Below are positions 54,184 through 64,000 of a DNA stretch of 64,000 bases, piece after piece. Every line of letters starts with the position of its first letter. Positions within the stretch are counted from its first letter, which is position 1. The position numbers and the translations under genes were made by a program. The DNA is from Roseovarius albus (GTDB lineage: Bacteria > Pseudomonadota > Alphaproteobacteria > Rhodobacterales > Rhodobacteraceae). The notes beneath the pieces are model-generated. The model saw only the letters and a list, made by a program, of their open reading frames with translations, ran no database searches and was not told the DNA's origin. The stretch lies in assembly GCF_900172335.1 (NCBI RefSeq), contig NZ_FWFX01000001.1, forward strand, positions 186,001 through 250,000. Direction: 5' to 3'.

Positions 54184-56169
54184 ATGGCCGCCAAGGACAC
54201 CGACGACCGTAAACCCGACGATCAGGATGCTGAAATCTCGCTGGATATGAGCCAGACTGCGGTCAAGAAGATGATCGCCGAGGCGCGCGAGAAGGGCTTT
54301 ATCACTTACGATCAGCTTAATCAGGTGCTGCCGCCGGATCAGGTCTCGTCCGAACAGATTGAAGATGTGATGTCGATGCTATCCGAAATGGGCATCAATA
54401 TCATCGAGGCGGAAGACGCCGAGGAAGAAGAGCAGAAATCCACCGCTGTGGCCGAGATTGGCCGCAAGGGTGAGCTAACGCTGGGATCCGGTAACCAAGA
54501 AAAGCTGGACCGTACCGATGATCCAGTGCGCATGTACCTGCGCGAGATGGGCAGTGTTGAGCTGCTGAGCCGCGAAGGTGAAATTGCGATTGCGAAACGG
54601 ATCGAAGCCGGACGCAATACGATGATCGCCGGGCTGTGCGAAAGCCCGCTGACGTTTCAGGCGATCACCATCTGGCGCGACGAACTTGTCAGCGAAGACA
54701 TTTTGCTGCGTGATGTGATCGATCTGGAGGCCACCTTTGGCAACCAGATGGGCGACGAGGAAGAAGAGCCCGTTGTGAATGCGGCGAACATTTCCTCTGC
54801 GCCTGCGGCCAATAAAGGTGAGGCGCAGCCCGAGCTGGATGCCGATGGCAACCCGATCAGCACTGACGATGACGATGATGATGAGGATGATCAGGCCAAC
54901 ATGAGCCTTGCGGCGATGGAAGCCGCTTTGAAGCCGCAGGTTTTGGAAACGCTGGACCGCATCGCCGATGATTATGAAAAATTGTCCGAGATGCAGGACA
55001 GCCGGATCTCTGCGACGCTGAATGAGGACAGTTCGTTCACTGATAAGCAGGAAGATGTCTATCAGAAGCTGCGGGCCGAGATTGTTGAACTGGTGAACGA
55101 ACTACACTTGCATAACAACCGGATCGAGGCGCTGATCGACCAGTTGTATGGCATCAACCGCCGGATCATGCAGATCGATGGCGCGATGGTGAAGCTGGCG
55201 GATCAAGCCCGGATCAATCGCCGCGAGTTCATCGAAGAGTATCGGGGCCGCGAATTGGATCCGAACTGGATGGACGATATGGCCCAAAAGTCAGGCCGTG
55301 GTTGGCAGATGTTCATGGAGCGTTCGGCCGATAAGGTGGAAGAGTTGCGCTCAGATATGGCGCAGGTTGGTCAATATGTAGGTCTGGATATCAGCGAATT
55401 CCGCCGCATCGTACAGCAGGTGCAAAAGGGTGAAAAAGAAGCCCGGACTGCCAAGAAAGAAATGGTCGAAGCGAACCTTCGTTTGGTGATTTCGATTGCG
55501 AAAAAGTACACCAATCGCGGCTTGCAATTCCTTGATCTTATTCAGGAAGGTAACATCGGCCTAATGAAGGCGGTGGACAAGTTTGAATACCGCCGGGGCT
55601 ATAAATTCTCGACCTATGCAACATGGTGGATTCGTCAGGCGATCACCCGGTCGATTGCCGATCAGGCACGCACGATCCGTATTCCGGTGCATATGATCGA
55701 GACGATCAACAAGCTGGTTCGGACCGGTCGTCAGATGTTGCACGAGATTGGCCGTGAACCGACGCCGGAAGAACTGGCTGAAAAGCTGCAGATGCCGCTT
55801 GAGAAGGTGCGTAAGGTGATGAAGATCGCCAAAGAGCCTATCAGCCTAGAGACGCCAATCGGCGATGAGGAAGACAGCCAGCTGGGTGACTTCATCGAAG
55901 ACAAGAACGTCATTCTGCCACTGGATTCGGCCATTCAGGACAACCTCAAAGAAACCACGACACGGGTCCTGTCGTCGTTGACCCCGCGGGAAGAGCGGGT
56001 TCTTCGGATGCGTTTTGGTATCGGGATGAACACCGACCACACGCTGGAAGAAGTTGGTCAACAGTTCAGCGTGACCCGTGAACGGATCCGTCAGATCGAG
56101 GCGAAGGCGCTGCGCAAGCTCAAGCACCCGAGCCGGAGCCGCAAGCTGCGGTCGTTCCTGGATCAGTAA
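54184..56169 (+). CDS. rpoD: RNA polymerase primary sigma factor
   Basis: 661 residues, typical of alphaproteobacterial sigma-70. Region 1.1 at the N-terminus, an acidic region with a run of Asp (DDDDDDEDD), region 2 with [20 protein letters not shown] and [20 protein letters not shown], and region 4.2 with [20 protein letters not shown]. Directs housekeeping promoters. The gene has a strong terminator. Confidence 0.98.
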   Translation: MAAKDTDDRKPDDQDAEISLDMSQTAVKKMIAEAREKGFITYDQLNQVLPPDQVSSEQIEDVMSMLSEMGINIIEAEDAEEEEQKSTAVAEIGRKGELTLGSGNQEKLDRTDDPVRMYLREMGSVELLSREGEIAIAKRIEAGRNTMIAGLCESPLTFQAITIWRDELVSEDILLRDVIDLEATFGNQMGDEEEEPVVNAANISSAPAANKGEAQPELDADGNPISTDDDDDDEDDQANMSLAAMEAALKPQVLETLDRIADDYEKLSEMQDSRISATLNEDSSFTDKQEDVYQKLRAEIVELVNELHLHNNRIEALIDQLYGINRRIMQIDGAMVKLADQARINRREFIEEYRGRELDPNWMDDMAQKSGRGWQMFMERSADKVEELRSDMAQVGQYVGLDISEFRRIVQQVQKGEKEARTAKKEMVEANLRLVISIAKKYTNRGLQFLDLIQEGNIGLMKAVDKFEYRRGYKFSTYATWWIRQAITRSIADQARTIRIPVHMIETINKLVRTGRQMLHEIGREPTPEELAEKLQMPLEKVRKVMKIAKEPISLETPIGDEEDSQLGDFIEDKNVILPLDSAIQDNLKETTTRVLSSLTPREERVLRMRFGIGMNTDHTLEEVGQQFSVTRERIRQIEAKALRKLKHPSRSRKLRSFLDQ

Positions 56170-56194
56170 AAACTGTTACTTTGATTAAACGACA

Positions 56195-56221
56195 CCCCGG
56201 CCACAGCGCCGGGGTTTTTTG
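56195..56221 (+). terminator. rpoD terminator
   Basis: CCCCGGC-CACAGC-GCCGGGG (56195-56214) then TTTTTTG, 25 bp after the stop. It lies against the convergent Hsp70-like gene end. Confidence 0.93.
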
Positions 56222-56224
56222 TTG

Positions 56225-57475
56225 TCACTGCTGACTGGCGGCGATGGCAAGGCCATTGGTGACGGCGGTGAACACCTTGGAAAAGGAATGGTCTGCTTGT
56301 GGGAAAGCCTGATGCATGGCCTCAGTGACCATTCCCAACAGGCTGGAGCCACCAACATAGATGATGCGGGTCACCTGAGCCGGGGCAACGTTGGCAAGGG
56401 CCAGTGTATCCAATGCGCCATCATAGAGTGCCTGCTGATGTTGTTTGAGGCTTGCCGTGAGCTGCTCAGAGGGCAGGGGCGTAGAGAGGCCCCGTTCGAC
56501 CTGGCTCAGTGAAATCGTCGGGTTTGTTGCATCGGAATTGGCCGCGATCTTGCCGCGCTCTACCGCGAAGGCAAGCTCGTGACCTAGCTCGTCCTCCAGG
56601 ACTGAAGCAAGACGTTTGAGTTTATCGGGAGCGTGGGCGAGTTGCAGCATGTCGGCGACCATCCGTTGGTTCTGTCGGGTGTAGAGAAACGGGATTTTTT
56701 CCCATGTGGCCAGATCATTAAAGATGGCGTTGGGTACAGGCGAGGTGCCAGGACCCATGACTTTGCGTAAGGAGGTACCCTTGCCCAAAAGCGGCATGAC
56801 GTGATCGATGCTGATTGAGCGATCAAAATCGGTACCACCGATACGCACGCCGTGGTTGGCGAGGATGTCTATGCCAGTGTCGCTGGTGCGAAACAGTGAA
56901 AAGTCCGAGGTGCCGCCACCGATATCGACGATCAGGCCGAGTTCATCCGGGGTTTTGAGTGCGCCACTGGCGATGGCGGCGGCTTCGGGCTCTGCCATGA
57001 AGTCGACCTGCTCAAAACCTGCAGTATGATAACAGGCACGCAGGTCATTTTCGGCCCGCCGTTCCTTGATCGGATCAGTTCCGTGAAACACCACTGGACG
57101 ACCGGAAAGCACTCGATTGAAAGTGAGGCCAGTTGCGGTCTCAGCGCGAGTTTTGATCTGGCGCAGGAAGCGGGCAATGATATCGACAAAGGTGACACGC
57201 TCATTCAGGATTTGGCGTTCCTCATGCATCAGACTGGTGCCGAGCACGCGTTTGAGAGCTCGCATGAAGCGGCCCTCGTCACCGTCCAAAAGCGCCTGAT
57301 TGGCAGGTTCGCCGATTAGGGTTTCGCGGTTATCGAAGTTGAAAAAGAACGTCGTGGGCAGCGTGTATTGCCCGGGCTCCATTTGGATGAGCTGAGCCTT
57401 GCCGTCCTGTACAAAGCCGGCCGCCGAGTTGGAGGTGCCAAAATCGATACCCAATGAATGGCCCACTTGTGGCAT
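56225..57475 (-). CDS. Hsp70-like protein, YegD type
   Basis: 416 residues, only the nucleotide-binding actin fold: LGIDFGTSNSAAGF, LIVDIGGGTSDFSLF and IYVGGSSLLGMVTEA. It lacks the DnaK substrate-binding domain and C-terminal lid, like E. coli YegD. A specialised chaperone or actin-like protein; client unknown. GAGGGGCGG before the ATG. Convergent with rpoD. Confidence 0.85.
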   Translation of the reverse strand: MPQVGHSLGIDFGTSNSAAGFVQDGKAQLIQMEPGQYTLPTTFFFNFDNRETLIGEPANQALLDGDEGRFMRALKRVLGTSLMHEERQILNERVTFVDIIARFLRQIKTRAETATGLTFNRVLSGRPVVFHGTDPIKERRAENDLRACYHTAGFEQVDFMAEPEAAAIASGALKTPDELGLIVDIGGGTSDFSLFRTSDTGIDILANHGVRIGGTDFDRSISIDHVMPLLGKGTSLRKVMGPGTSPVPNAIFNDLATWEKIPFLYTRQNQRMVADMLQLAHAPDKLKRLASVLEDELGHELAFAVERGKIAANSDATNPTISLSQVERGLSTPLPSEQLTASLKQHQQALYDGALDTLALANVAPAQVTRIIYVGGSSLLGMVTEAMHQAFPQADHSFSKVFTAVTNGLAIAASQQ

Positions 57476-57546
57476 GTGCCGCCCCTCTAAACTCTAGAAT
57501 GAAGGAGCGGGGTTCTATGGGGCGATCAGGGAGGTGTCAAGGAGAA

Positions 57547-58239
57547 CTAATCAGTGGGTTCATGCGCCAGAAAGTTAGAATGAGATAGAGACACCGAATA
57601 CGGCAGAGGTACCCAGCGGCCAAAGGGAAGGCCTGCAGCCTGGATCATGTCGCCCACCCATGTGTTGCAGGTGCGAAAGAGGTGGAAGCGTTCGGATGCA
57701 GCAAAAAACTGGTCGCGAGAGGAGAGATTGCCCGAAACAGGGATAATGCCGTCTGCCTCCCTCGCGAAACTGTCCAGTATGGCTTGGCGCATTTGCTTGA
57801 ATTGCGCCTCGTTAACCTTGAATCGGGGCAGGTCCAAATCAGGCCGGATTGGTCCTAAGACTTCTGTACGAAGGACGGAGGAATCGCCAAAGATTGCCCT
57901 GACCACAGCAGAGGCAGATACGTCAGCATAGCTGCCTGCTGTAGTGTAGAAATTCCGTGCGCCCCAGCCGATCAGAAGCCATTCCGCTGCAGGGTCGAAG
58001 ATGGGCACGCCTGCGCTGGTGAATTCGGCGAAATCTTTCCGCACGTCGTCGGTTAAAGGAATAAGAAAGTCATAGTGAATTGGCCCGGCAAGGAGCAGTA
58101 TCTCGGTACTTTCATGTGGGTTTGTTTCTACGCTCTCGTGGTTGCCATTAGGGATGATAGCCCCGATCATCGCAGCAATGAAATAGAGTATTAGAAGTCC
58201 GAGAAGGCCCAAGAGTATGCGGGCAATGCTCTTTCTCAT
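57547..58239 (-). CDS. TIGR02117 / DUF2459 family protein
   Basis: 230 residues with one N-terminal helix (LLGLLGLLILYFIAAMIGA), so probably membrane-anchored and periplasmic. HYDFLIPLTDDVRKDF, IGWGARNFYTT and RTCNTWVGDMIQAAGLP fit TIGR02117, an urease-associated/lipoprotein-like family of unknown role. Isolated between the YegD-type gene and ptsP. Confidence 0.75.
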   Translation of the reverse strand: MRKSIARILLGLLGLLILYFIAAMIGAIIPNGNHESVETNPHESTEILLLAGPIHYDFLIPLTDDVRKDFAEFTSAGVPIFDPAAEWLLIGWGARNFYTTAGSYADVSASAVVRAIFGDSSVLRTEVLGPIRPDLDLPRFKVNEAQFKQMRQAILDSFAREADGIIPVSGNLSSRDQFFAASERFHLFRTCNTWVGDMIQAAGLPFGRWVPLPYSVSLSHSNFLAHEPTD

Positions 58240-58279
58240 TCAATGCGCCTTAGAAGCTCTTAATCTTGTCCCGGAAATA

Positions 58280-60523
58280 TCACAGCTTCTCACGCAGATA
58301 ATCCATGACCCGAGGGCGCACTGATTGTAGGCCGTCGGCGCTGGCTTGATGGATGACGTCGCGCAGTTCAGTCAGATCGGTTCGGCGCAGGATGGATTTG
58401 ACTGGGCCGATGGAGGCCGGGCGCATAGACATGGCGCGCAGGCCGATGGCGGCGAAACACGCAGCCTCGATTGGGCGGCCGGCGTCCTCGCCACAAAACG
58501 ACAGTGGCGTGTTCGAGGCGTCGCAGCGGGCGACGATCTGTTCCAGGAAGGTCAGGAAGCTGACGTTCAGCGTGTCATAGCGGCGGCGGACAAGTTCGTT
58601 TTCGCGGTCAGCAGCGAAGAAGAACTGCTTGAGGTCGTTGCCGCCGATGGAGAGGAAATCCACCTCGTCATAAAAACTGTCCGGTGCAAAGGCGAGAGAG
58701 GGCGTTTCCAGCATTGCGCCGATTTTGAGCTCAATCGGTACCGGATGGCCAAGAATGTGTTCGCGCTCCAGTGCCTTGTCGATCTCCGCACGGGCTGCGG
58801 TGAATTCTTCGCGTTGCGCAATGAACGGGAACATCACCGATAGCGGGCGACCTGCTGCCGCGCGCAAAAGTGCCTGCACCTGCATGCGCAACACGCCAGG
58901 ACGGTCCATTGCGATGCGAATGGCGCGCCAGCCAAGCGCGGGGTTCGGTTCTTCGATCACCTTCATGTAGGGCAGAACCTTGTCTGACCCGATATCAAGG
59001 GTGCGAAAGACCACGTGTTTGCCGTGGGCGGCGTCGATGACGCGGGCGTAAAGCTCGCTGAGTTCAGCCCGCTGGGGCATCTTGTTACGGATCAGGAATT
59101 GGAGTTCGGTTCGAAAGAGCCCCACGCCTTCTGCCCCGGAATTTTCGAGGCTGGGCAGATCGGCCATGAGGCCCGCATTCATATGCAGGTCAATGATTGT
59201 GCCGCAGAGCGTTTCTGCGGGCTTGTTCCGGATCGAGGTATAGCGCTCTTGCGCCTTGGCCTGCATTGCCATCTTGTCCTGGAAGGCGGCGACAACGGTC
59301 TCATCTGGGCGCAGGTGCACGACGCCCTGATCACCATCAACAAGGATCTGGTCGCCATTGAGAGCCTCTGTGGTGATCTGATCGGCGTGGATGACCAGCG
59401 GAATCGCCAGTGCACGCGCGACAATAGCAGCGTGAGAGCCAACAGAGCCTTCTTCCAATACGATACCTTTGAGCGAGCGCCCATAATCCAGCAGTTCCGC
59501 AGGGCCAATGTTGTGGGCGATCAGGATCGGGTTGGCGGGCATGTCCGCGCCGGTTTCTTTGCCTTGGCCTGTCAGGATGCGCAGCAAGCGGTTGGATAGG
59601 TCATCCAGATCGTGCAGGCGTTCGCGCAGGTAAGGGTCGGTCACTTCGCGCATGCGGGCGCGGGCGGTGGATTGTTCTTTTTCAACAGCAGCTTCGGCGG
59701 AGAGGCCACGGGTGATGTCCTCTTCCATCCGGCGCATCCAGCCTTTGGAATTGGCGAACATGCGGTAGGCCTCAAGAACCTCAAGCTGTTCCTTGTCGCC
59801 GCCTGCGGCAGTGGAGAGCATGCGGTCAACGCCGATGCGCAGTTCTTCGACCGCTTCATTCAAGCGCTCGCTTTCACGGACGGGATCATCAGCGATGGGG
59901 TTGGTGACGACGACGCGCGGCTCATGCAGCCAGACGTTGCCTTGGGCCGCGCCTTCTTGGGCTGTGGCACCGTGGAACAGAACCTGTTGCTGATGCCGGG
60001 CGGACATGGCCGCGCCTTCGCCGACAAAGGCACCGAGCTCGGCCATCTCGGCGATGACCATGGCGACGACTTCGATGGCGTAGATCTCTTCCTCGGCATA
60101 GCTGCGAGCGTTTTTGGATTGAACAACCAGAACGCCGAGCTTTTCACCAAGCCGCTGGATCGGAACACCCATGAAGGAAGAATAGGCCTCTTCCCCCGTC
60201 TCAGGCATATAACGGAATCCCTTGGTTGAAGGGGCATTGTCGGTGTTGACGATTTTACCGGTGCGGGCGACGCGCCCGACCAGACCTTCACCCATACGCA
60301 TACGGGTTTCGTGCACAGCCTGCGGGTTCAGGCCCTGCGTGGCGCAGAGCTCTAGCGTTTCTTCGTCACGGAACAGGTAGATCGAGCACACCTCGGTGTG
60401 CATTTCTTCGGCGATTAGATGAGTGATTTGGTCAAGCCGGGCCTGACCGCCGGTATCCTGCGCCATGGCGGCACGCAGGCGGCCCAGCATTTGCCGGCTG
60501 TCTGTCGGATAGTCCTGCGTCAT
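58280..60523 (-). CDS. ptsP: phosphoenolpyruvate-protein phosphotransferase PtsP (EI-Ntr)
   Basis: 747 residues. N-terminal GAF domain (MHTEVCSIYLFRDEETLELC), then the phospho-His segment EEGSVGSHAAIVARALAIP, and the PEP-binding barrel with EGVGLFRTELQFL, SIGGNDLKQFFFAADREN and LSFCGEDAGRP. First component of the nitrogen PTS, passing phosphate to NPr and EIIA-Ntr in response to nitrogen and carbon state. Adjacent to lysC in the same direction. Confidence 0.97.
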   Translation of the reverse strand: MTQDYPTDSRQMLGRLRAAMAQDTGGQARLDQITHLIAEEMHTEVCSIYLFRDEETLELCATQGLNPQAVHETRMRMGEGLVGRVARTGKIVNTDNAPSTKGFRYMPETGEEAYSSFMGVPIQRLGEKLGVLVVQSKNARSYAEEEIYAIEVVAMVIAEMAELGAFVGEGAAMSARHQQQVLFHGATAQEGAAQGNVWLHEPRVVVTNPIADDPVRESERLNEAVEELRIGVDRMLSTAAGGDKEQLEVLEAYRMFANSKGWMRRMEEDITRGLSAEAAVEKEQSTARARMREVTDPYLRERLHDLDDLSNRLLRILTGQGKETGADMPANPILIAHNIGPAELLDYGRSLKGIVLEEGSVGSHAAIVARALAIPLVIHADQITTEALNGDQILVDGDQGVVHLRPDETVVAAFQDKMAMQAKAQERYTSIRNKPAETLCGTIIDLHMNAGLMADLPSLENSGAEGVGLFRTELQFLIRNKMPQRAELSELYARVIDAAHGKHVVFRTLDIGSDKVLPYMKVIEEPNPALGWRAIRIAMDRPGVLRMQVQALLRAAAGRPLSVMFPFIAQREEFTAARAEIDKALEREHILGHPVPIELKIGAMLETPSLAFAPDSFYDEVDFLSIGGNDLKQFFFAADRENELVRRRYDTLNVSFLTFLEQIVARCDASNTPLSFCGEDAGRPIEAACFAAIGLRAMSMRPASIGPVKSILRRTDLTELRDVIHQASADGLQSVRPRVMDYLREKL

Positions 60524-60590
60524 GGGCTGTGCCGTGCCTCTTCCTGATCAGTAACGGCCACCAATGACCTGCAACATCAGGATGCAAGGT

Positions 60591-61829
60591 TCAGGCCGCT
60601 TTGTCCAATTCGAACGCATCATGCAGGGATTGCACGGCAAGTTCCATATATTTCCGGTCGATTAGAACGGAAATTTTGATCTCGGAAGTTGCAATAACCT
60701 TGATGTTGATGCCCTCATCGCAAAGCGTTTTGAACATCTTGGCGGCAACGCCGGACTGGCTGCGCATGCCGATGCCGACGGCGGAAACCTTTGCCACATC
60801 GATGTCTGCCACCAGATCGTGGAAGTTGATTTCGCCGCTGTCTTTTGATTCAGCCATGGCTTTTTCAGCGCGCGCAACCTGATCAGTGGGGCAAGAGAAG
60901 GTCATGTCGGTGCGACCTTCTTCTGAGATGTTTTGAATGATCATGTCGACGTTTACGCCGGCGTCTGACAGCGAGCCAAAGATTGAAGCGGCGATGCCAG
61001 GACGGTCAGCCACAGAGATAAGGGTCATCTTCGCCTCATCGCGGGAATAGGCGATGCCGTTTACGACGTTAGATTCCATGATTTCCTCCTCGGCGCAGAC
61101 CAATGTGCCTGCTTCGTCTGATTGTTCTTCGAAGCTGCTAAGTACGCGCAGTTTCACATTATAGCGCATTGCCAACTCGACCGAGCGGGTTTGCAGAACC
61201 TTGGCCCCCAAAGAAGCCAGTTCCAACATCTCTTCGAATGCGATCTTGTCAAGCTTGCGGGCTTTGTCGGCGATGCGGGGATCAGTGGTGTAGACCCCGT
61301 CGACATCGGTGTAGATGTCACAGCGTTCGGCATCGAATGCAGCTGCAAAGGCCACAGCGGTGGTGTCTGAGCCGCCACGGCCTAGCGTGGTGATGCGGCC
61401 CTCGGGGCTGACGCCCTGGAAGCCGGCAACCACAGCCACGCGCATGCCCTCGCCGAACTTGGCATTGATGTTGTCAGTTGGAATTTCTTCGATCCGCGCA
61501 GCCGAGTGGGCCGAGTTGGTGATCAAAGGCACCTGCCAGCCCTGCCAACTGCGGGCGGGGACATCCATTTCCTGCAAGGTCAAGGCCATCAGGCCAGCGG
61601 TGACATTTTCACCAGAGCTGACGACGGCGTCATATTCGCGCGCATCATAGAGCGGTGAGGTTTCATTGACCCAACCGACCATCTCGTTGGTCTTGCCGGA
61701 CATGGCCGATACGATGACAATGACGTCATAGCCCTTGGCCACTTCGACGCCTACGCGTTTTGCAGCGCGACGGATGCGGTCAAGGTTGGCAACGGATGTT
61801 CCGCCGAATTTCATCACGAGAACGGGCAT
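60591..61829 (-). CDS. lysC: aspartate kinase
   Basis: 412 residues from the ATG at 61829 (MPVLVMKFGGTSVANLDRI), with AAGGACG upstream. N-terminal kinase with DIYTDVDGVYTTDPRI, and two ACT domains (LISVADRPGIAASIFGSL, KVSAVGIGMRSQSGV) for feedback by lysine/threonine. First step of lysine, threonine and methionine synthesis. ptsP is 67 bp downstream, a common alphaproteobacterial pair. Confidence 0.97.
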   Translation of the reverse strand: MPVLVMKFGGTSVANLDRIRRAAKRVGVEVAKGYDVIVIVSAMSGKTNEMVGWVNETSPLYDAREYDAVVSSGENVTAGLMALTLQEMDVPARSWQGWQVPLITNSAHSAARIEEIPTDNINAKFGEGMRVAVVAGFQGVSPEGRITTLGRGGSDTTAVAFAAAFDAERCDIYTDVDGVYTTDPRIADKARKLDKIAFEEMLELASLGAKVLQTRSVELAMRYNVKLRVLSSFEEQSDEAGTLVCAEEEIMESNVVNGIAYSRDEAKMTLISVADRPGIAASIFGSLSDAGVNVDMIIQNISEEGRTDMTFSCPTDQVARAEKAMAESKDSGEINFHDLVADIDVAKVSAVGIGMRSQSGVAAKMFKTLCDEGINIKVIATSEIKISVLIDRKYMELAVQSLHDAFELDKAA

Positions 61830-62053
61830 GGTGGCGTCCTTAGAATTAGTCGTGCGCGGTTTAAGCCGATCCCCCGCAATGAGCAAGGGGCTGGGGCGGG
61901 TGTTGGCGCAATAAACGAAAAGATCTACGTGGTCTTTGATGTTGATCGCAAAAATGTGATGGCGAAATGCGCACAGAAACTGTGCGATCTTTGCTATTTA
62001 TCGCACAATTGCACTGTGTATTTTTCGGCCAAACCAACTTATAGGAGCTAACG

Positions 62054-62653
62054 ATGCTACTTCGTTCAATTGTCGCGGCAACTGCCATTTTTACGAGTTC
62101 TGCCGCCATTTCAGAAACTTACGTTCTTGATCCAAGTCACACCGAAGTGGTGTTTAGTTGGAACCATGCGGGCCTGACAACACAGCGCGGCGAGTGGACC
62201 AGCGTCGCAGGCGAGATCGATTTTGATCCCGCGGATGTTATGGCCACCTCGGCTCGTGTTGAGATTGACGCCAATAGCCTGCATTCAGGGTTTGAAGCGC
62301 TGGATGTTGAACTGAAAGGCGAAGGGTTCTTTGACGTCGAATCAAACCCAACCATCACTTTTACCTCGACCAGCGCAGTGCAAACCGGGGCTCAATCAAT
62401 GCGTCTGAGCGGCGATTTGATGGTCAAAGGTCAGACCGTTCCTGCGGTTCTGGAAGTCAACATGACATTTCAGGGGGAGCACCCGCTGGGTGGTTTCTTT
62501 GACTACTATCAGGGTGAATGGATTGGTGTTGAAGCGACGAGCTCCTTGCTGCGCAGCGAAGTGGGGGTCGGCCAGTTTGCTCCGCTGACCAGTGATGTTG
62601 TTCAGCTGGAAATCTCAGCTGAGATGCGCAAGGGCGGCTGGCCTGAGCAATAA
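62054..62653 (+). CDS. YceI family periplasmic protein
   Basis: 199 residues. Signal peptide (IVAATAIFTSSAAISET) then the lipocalin-like YceI fold, with DPSHTEVVFSWNHAGL, SNPTITFTSTSAV and LMVKGQTVPAVLEVNMTF. Such proteins bind isoprenoid or polyprenyl lipids in the periplasm. AGGAG precedes the ATG. A terminator follows. Confidence 0.92.
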   Translation: MLLRSIVAATAIFTSSAAISETYVLDPSHTEVVFSWNHAGLTTQRGEWTSVAGEIDFDPADVMATSARVEIDANSLHSGFEALDVELKGEGFFDVESNPTITFTSTSAVQTGAQSMRLSGDLMVKGQTVPAVLEVNMTFQGEHPLGGFFDYYQGEWIGVEATSSLLRSEVGVGQFAPLTSDVVQLEISAEMRKGGWPEQ

Positions 62654-62678
62654 TAATATGATCCATTGCGGATTGAAG

Positions 62679-62710
62679 CGCGCTCTGCAAGTAACAGGGC
62701 GCGTTTTTTC
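62679..62710 (+). terminator. terminator of the YceI gene
   Basis: CGCGCTCTG / CAGGGCGCG with one G-U pair and a 7-base loop (62679-62703), followed by six T. Confidence 0.9.
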
Positions 62711-64000
62711 TTATGAGATGGGATCGATTGGAATTGGCAAGGCGAGACCTTCTTCGATAGCTTGTGCCGCGGTGAAGCAGCGGTCTTCGTCAAAGCGGCG
62801 GCCGATGATCTGAACCCCTTGAGGCAGGCCGTTCATTAATGCGGCGGGCAGGGCGACACTGGGCAGACCCAGCAGGTTGCACAGTTCGGTCAGGCGGAAA
62901 GAACGGATCAGGCATTGCATGGCGTTTGGGCTGCTGATGTCATAGCCAACCTCAAAGGGTTCCAATGTCGAGACAGGACCGAGGATCAGCGGGTAACGAT
63001 CCATCAATACACTCCACTCGACAGCGATCCGGTGCCGTTCAGCGATGGCATTGCGATAGGTGACCGCATTAGGTTTGCCGTCTCCAAGGGCAGAGAGAAG
63101 CACAGTTTTGGCATCCTGTGAAAAAAGCGCGAGCATGTCGGCCAGCCCTGTGGTTTCGGTCTCGTAGAACTGCTGGATCGTGCGGTCTGCTTCTTCCATC
63201 AAAGGTGCTTCGATGTCTTCGACCATATATCCTGCTTGCGTGAGCAGGTTCGCGGCATCAGTGAGAGCTTTGGCCACCCCTGGGGCAATGCCTTCGCCAG
63301 AGGGATCCCTTACAAGCCCGACGCGATTGGCTCCATTTTGGGGGGCTGGAGGCGTTGAGGCTGGCACCCAGAGTGGATCACTCGGGTCAGATTGGCTGAG
63401 AATTCCGAGAGCTAGGCGCAGGTCGCGCACACTGCGGGCCATGGGGCCATTCACGGCAGCGATTTGATCGTAATATGTTGGAGAGTAGTCATAAATTGTC
63501 GACGTCACCCATGACACGCGCCCTGTGGTGGGGCGCAGGCCCGCGATACCGCAATTGACGGCAGGCTGTCGGGTTGAGCCGCCCATGTCGTTGCCGATAC
63601 CCAAGGGTGACATGCCGGTGGCGATGGCGGCGGCTTCGCCTCCACTGGATCCGCCGGGGGTACGTTTGCCATTCCACGGGTTCAGGGTGGGGCCGTGTAG
63701 ATCATTATCCGTGTGCCAGCGCATCCCGAAATCGGGCATGTTGGTGCGGCCAACGATGATGGCGCCGGCCTGTTTCAGATGGCGGATGATGGGGGCATCT
63801 TTGGTTGGATAAAGGTCCTTGCGGCTGACCAGCCCGTTCGTTGTGGGGGTGCCGAGGACGTCGATGTTTTCTTTCACTGTAATGGGCAGGCCGTGCAGGG
63901 CTGGAAGATCGCGAGCGGTATTGTCTGCCGCTTTAGCTGCATCCAGCGCCTGTTCGGCCAAGGTTAGGGTGATGGCATTGACCTTGCCGTTTACCGCATC
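62711..64000 (-). CDS. amidase-signature enzyme, 5' end beyond the window
   Basis: The frame continues past 63961 to the window edge (the residues before AEQALDAAKAAD read as amidase N-terminus), so the gene starts outside. The Ser-cisSer-Lys triad is visible: VKENID, GGSSGGEAAAIATG, and GNDMGGSTRQPA. It hydrolyses a carboxamide to acid and ammonia; the specific amide is unknown. Its stop is next to the YceI terminator. Confidence 0.93.
   Translation of the reverse strand, partial: DAVNGKVNAITLTLAEQALDAAKAADNTARDLPALHGLPITVKENIDVLGTPTTNGLVSRKDLYPTKDAPIIRHLKQAGAIIVGRTNMPDFGMRWHTDNDLHGPTLNPWNGKRTPGGSSGGEAAAIATGMSPLGIGNDMGGSTRQPAVNCGIAGLRPTTGRVSWVTSTIYDYSPTYYDQIAAVNGPMARSVRDLRLALGILSQSDPSDPLWVPASTPPAPQNGANRVGLVRDPSGEGIAPGVAKALTDAANLLTQAGYMVEDIEAPLMEEADRTIQQFYETETTGLADMLALFSQDAKTVLLSALGDGKPNAVTYRNAIAERHRIAVEWSVLMDRYPLILGPVSTLEPFEVGYDISSPNAMQCLIRSFRLTELCNLLGLPSVALPAALMNGLPQGVQIIGRRFDEDRCFTAAQAIEEGLALPIPIDPIS

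Noticed and set aside
1..64000. CRISPR arrays, rRNA genes, IS elements
   Set aside because: No regularly spaced repeats, rRNA text or transposase was seen anywhere in the window.

Overview
This 64 kb window looks like a chromosomal segment of a Rhodobacteraceae (Roseobacter-group) alphaproteobacterium. The evidence is a heterotetrameric sarcosine oxidase operon (soxBDAG), Tad-type pilus genes, a PIMT-like / TolC / PopZ-like gene group, an E. coli YgfZ-type folate protein, a TIGR04283-type glycosyltransferase, a small Rhodobacterales-type DUF protein beside efp, and PtsP/LysC and DnaG/RpoD pairs that all read as alphaproteobacterial. Genus cannot be fixed by eye.

Layout. 1-2.6 kb: the 3' end of a very large secreted protein (5'-nucleotidase C-domain, choice-of-anchor-I beta-propeller-like domain, RTX repeats). 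2.6-17.6 kb: an accessory region. It has a membrane flavin reductase cluster with an AraC regulator and a metallo-hydrolase broken by a stop codon. Next come a second AraC gene and a divergent exported set (amidohydrolase, DUF3299, PhoD-like phosphatase, porin), then a LysR-controlled pirin / FMN-reductase / DUF2798 operon. Several genes here are damaged: a nonsense codon, a lost stop in the porin, and a glyoxalase-family remnant. 17.6-19.95 kb: an AT-richer integrative module (XRE repressor with duplicated operator, two small HTH proteins, tyrosine recombinase) next to tRNA-Cys. 20-39 kb: mostly core genes (PIMT-like, TolC, PopZ-like, CobQ, EF-P, YgfZ, ValS, three aminotransferases, a Bcr/CflA transporter). 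39.7-44.7 kb: a second pirin, a small membrane protein and a TadG/TadE/TadE operon. 45-51.7 kb: a glutamate dehydrogenase followed by the sarcosine oxidase operon, which contains a 16-codon micro-ORF. 52-64 kb: DnaG, RpoD, an Hsp70-like YegD-type protein, a TIGR02117-type protein, PtsP, aspartokinase, a YceI protein and the 3' part of an amidase.

How genes work together. The sox operon oxidises sarcosine to glycine and one-carbon units, with glutamate dehydrogenase next door for nitrogen handling. The 9.3-14.0 kb set has signal peptides on all four products and probably forms one envelope catabolic or scavenging unit with its own outer-membrane pore. The pirin/FMN-reductase operon is probably controlled by the divergent LysR protein through a TCGTTC-N8-GAACGA operator. 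The integrative module has all six catalytic residues of a tyrosine recombinase but no visible cargo.

The sites most worth testing are the start-straddling XRE operators, the TGGTAC cluster before an aminotransferase gene, the sox micro-ORF, the three phased CGCCA repeats before an AraC gene, and the porin whose C-terminal phenylalanine has been buried by loss of its stop codon.
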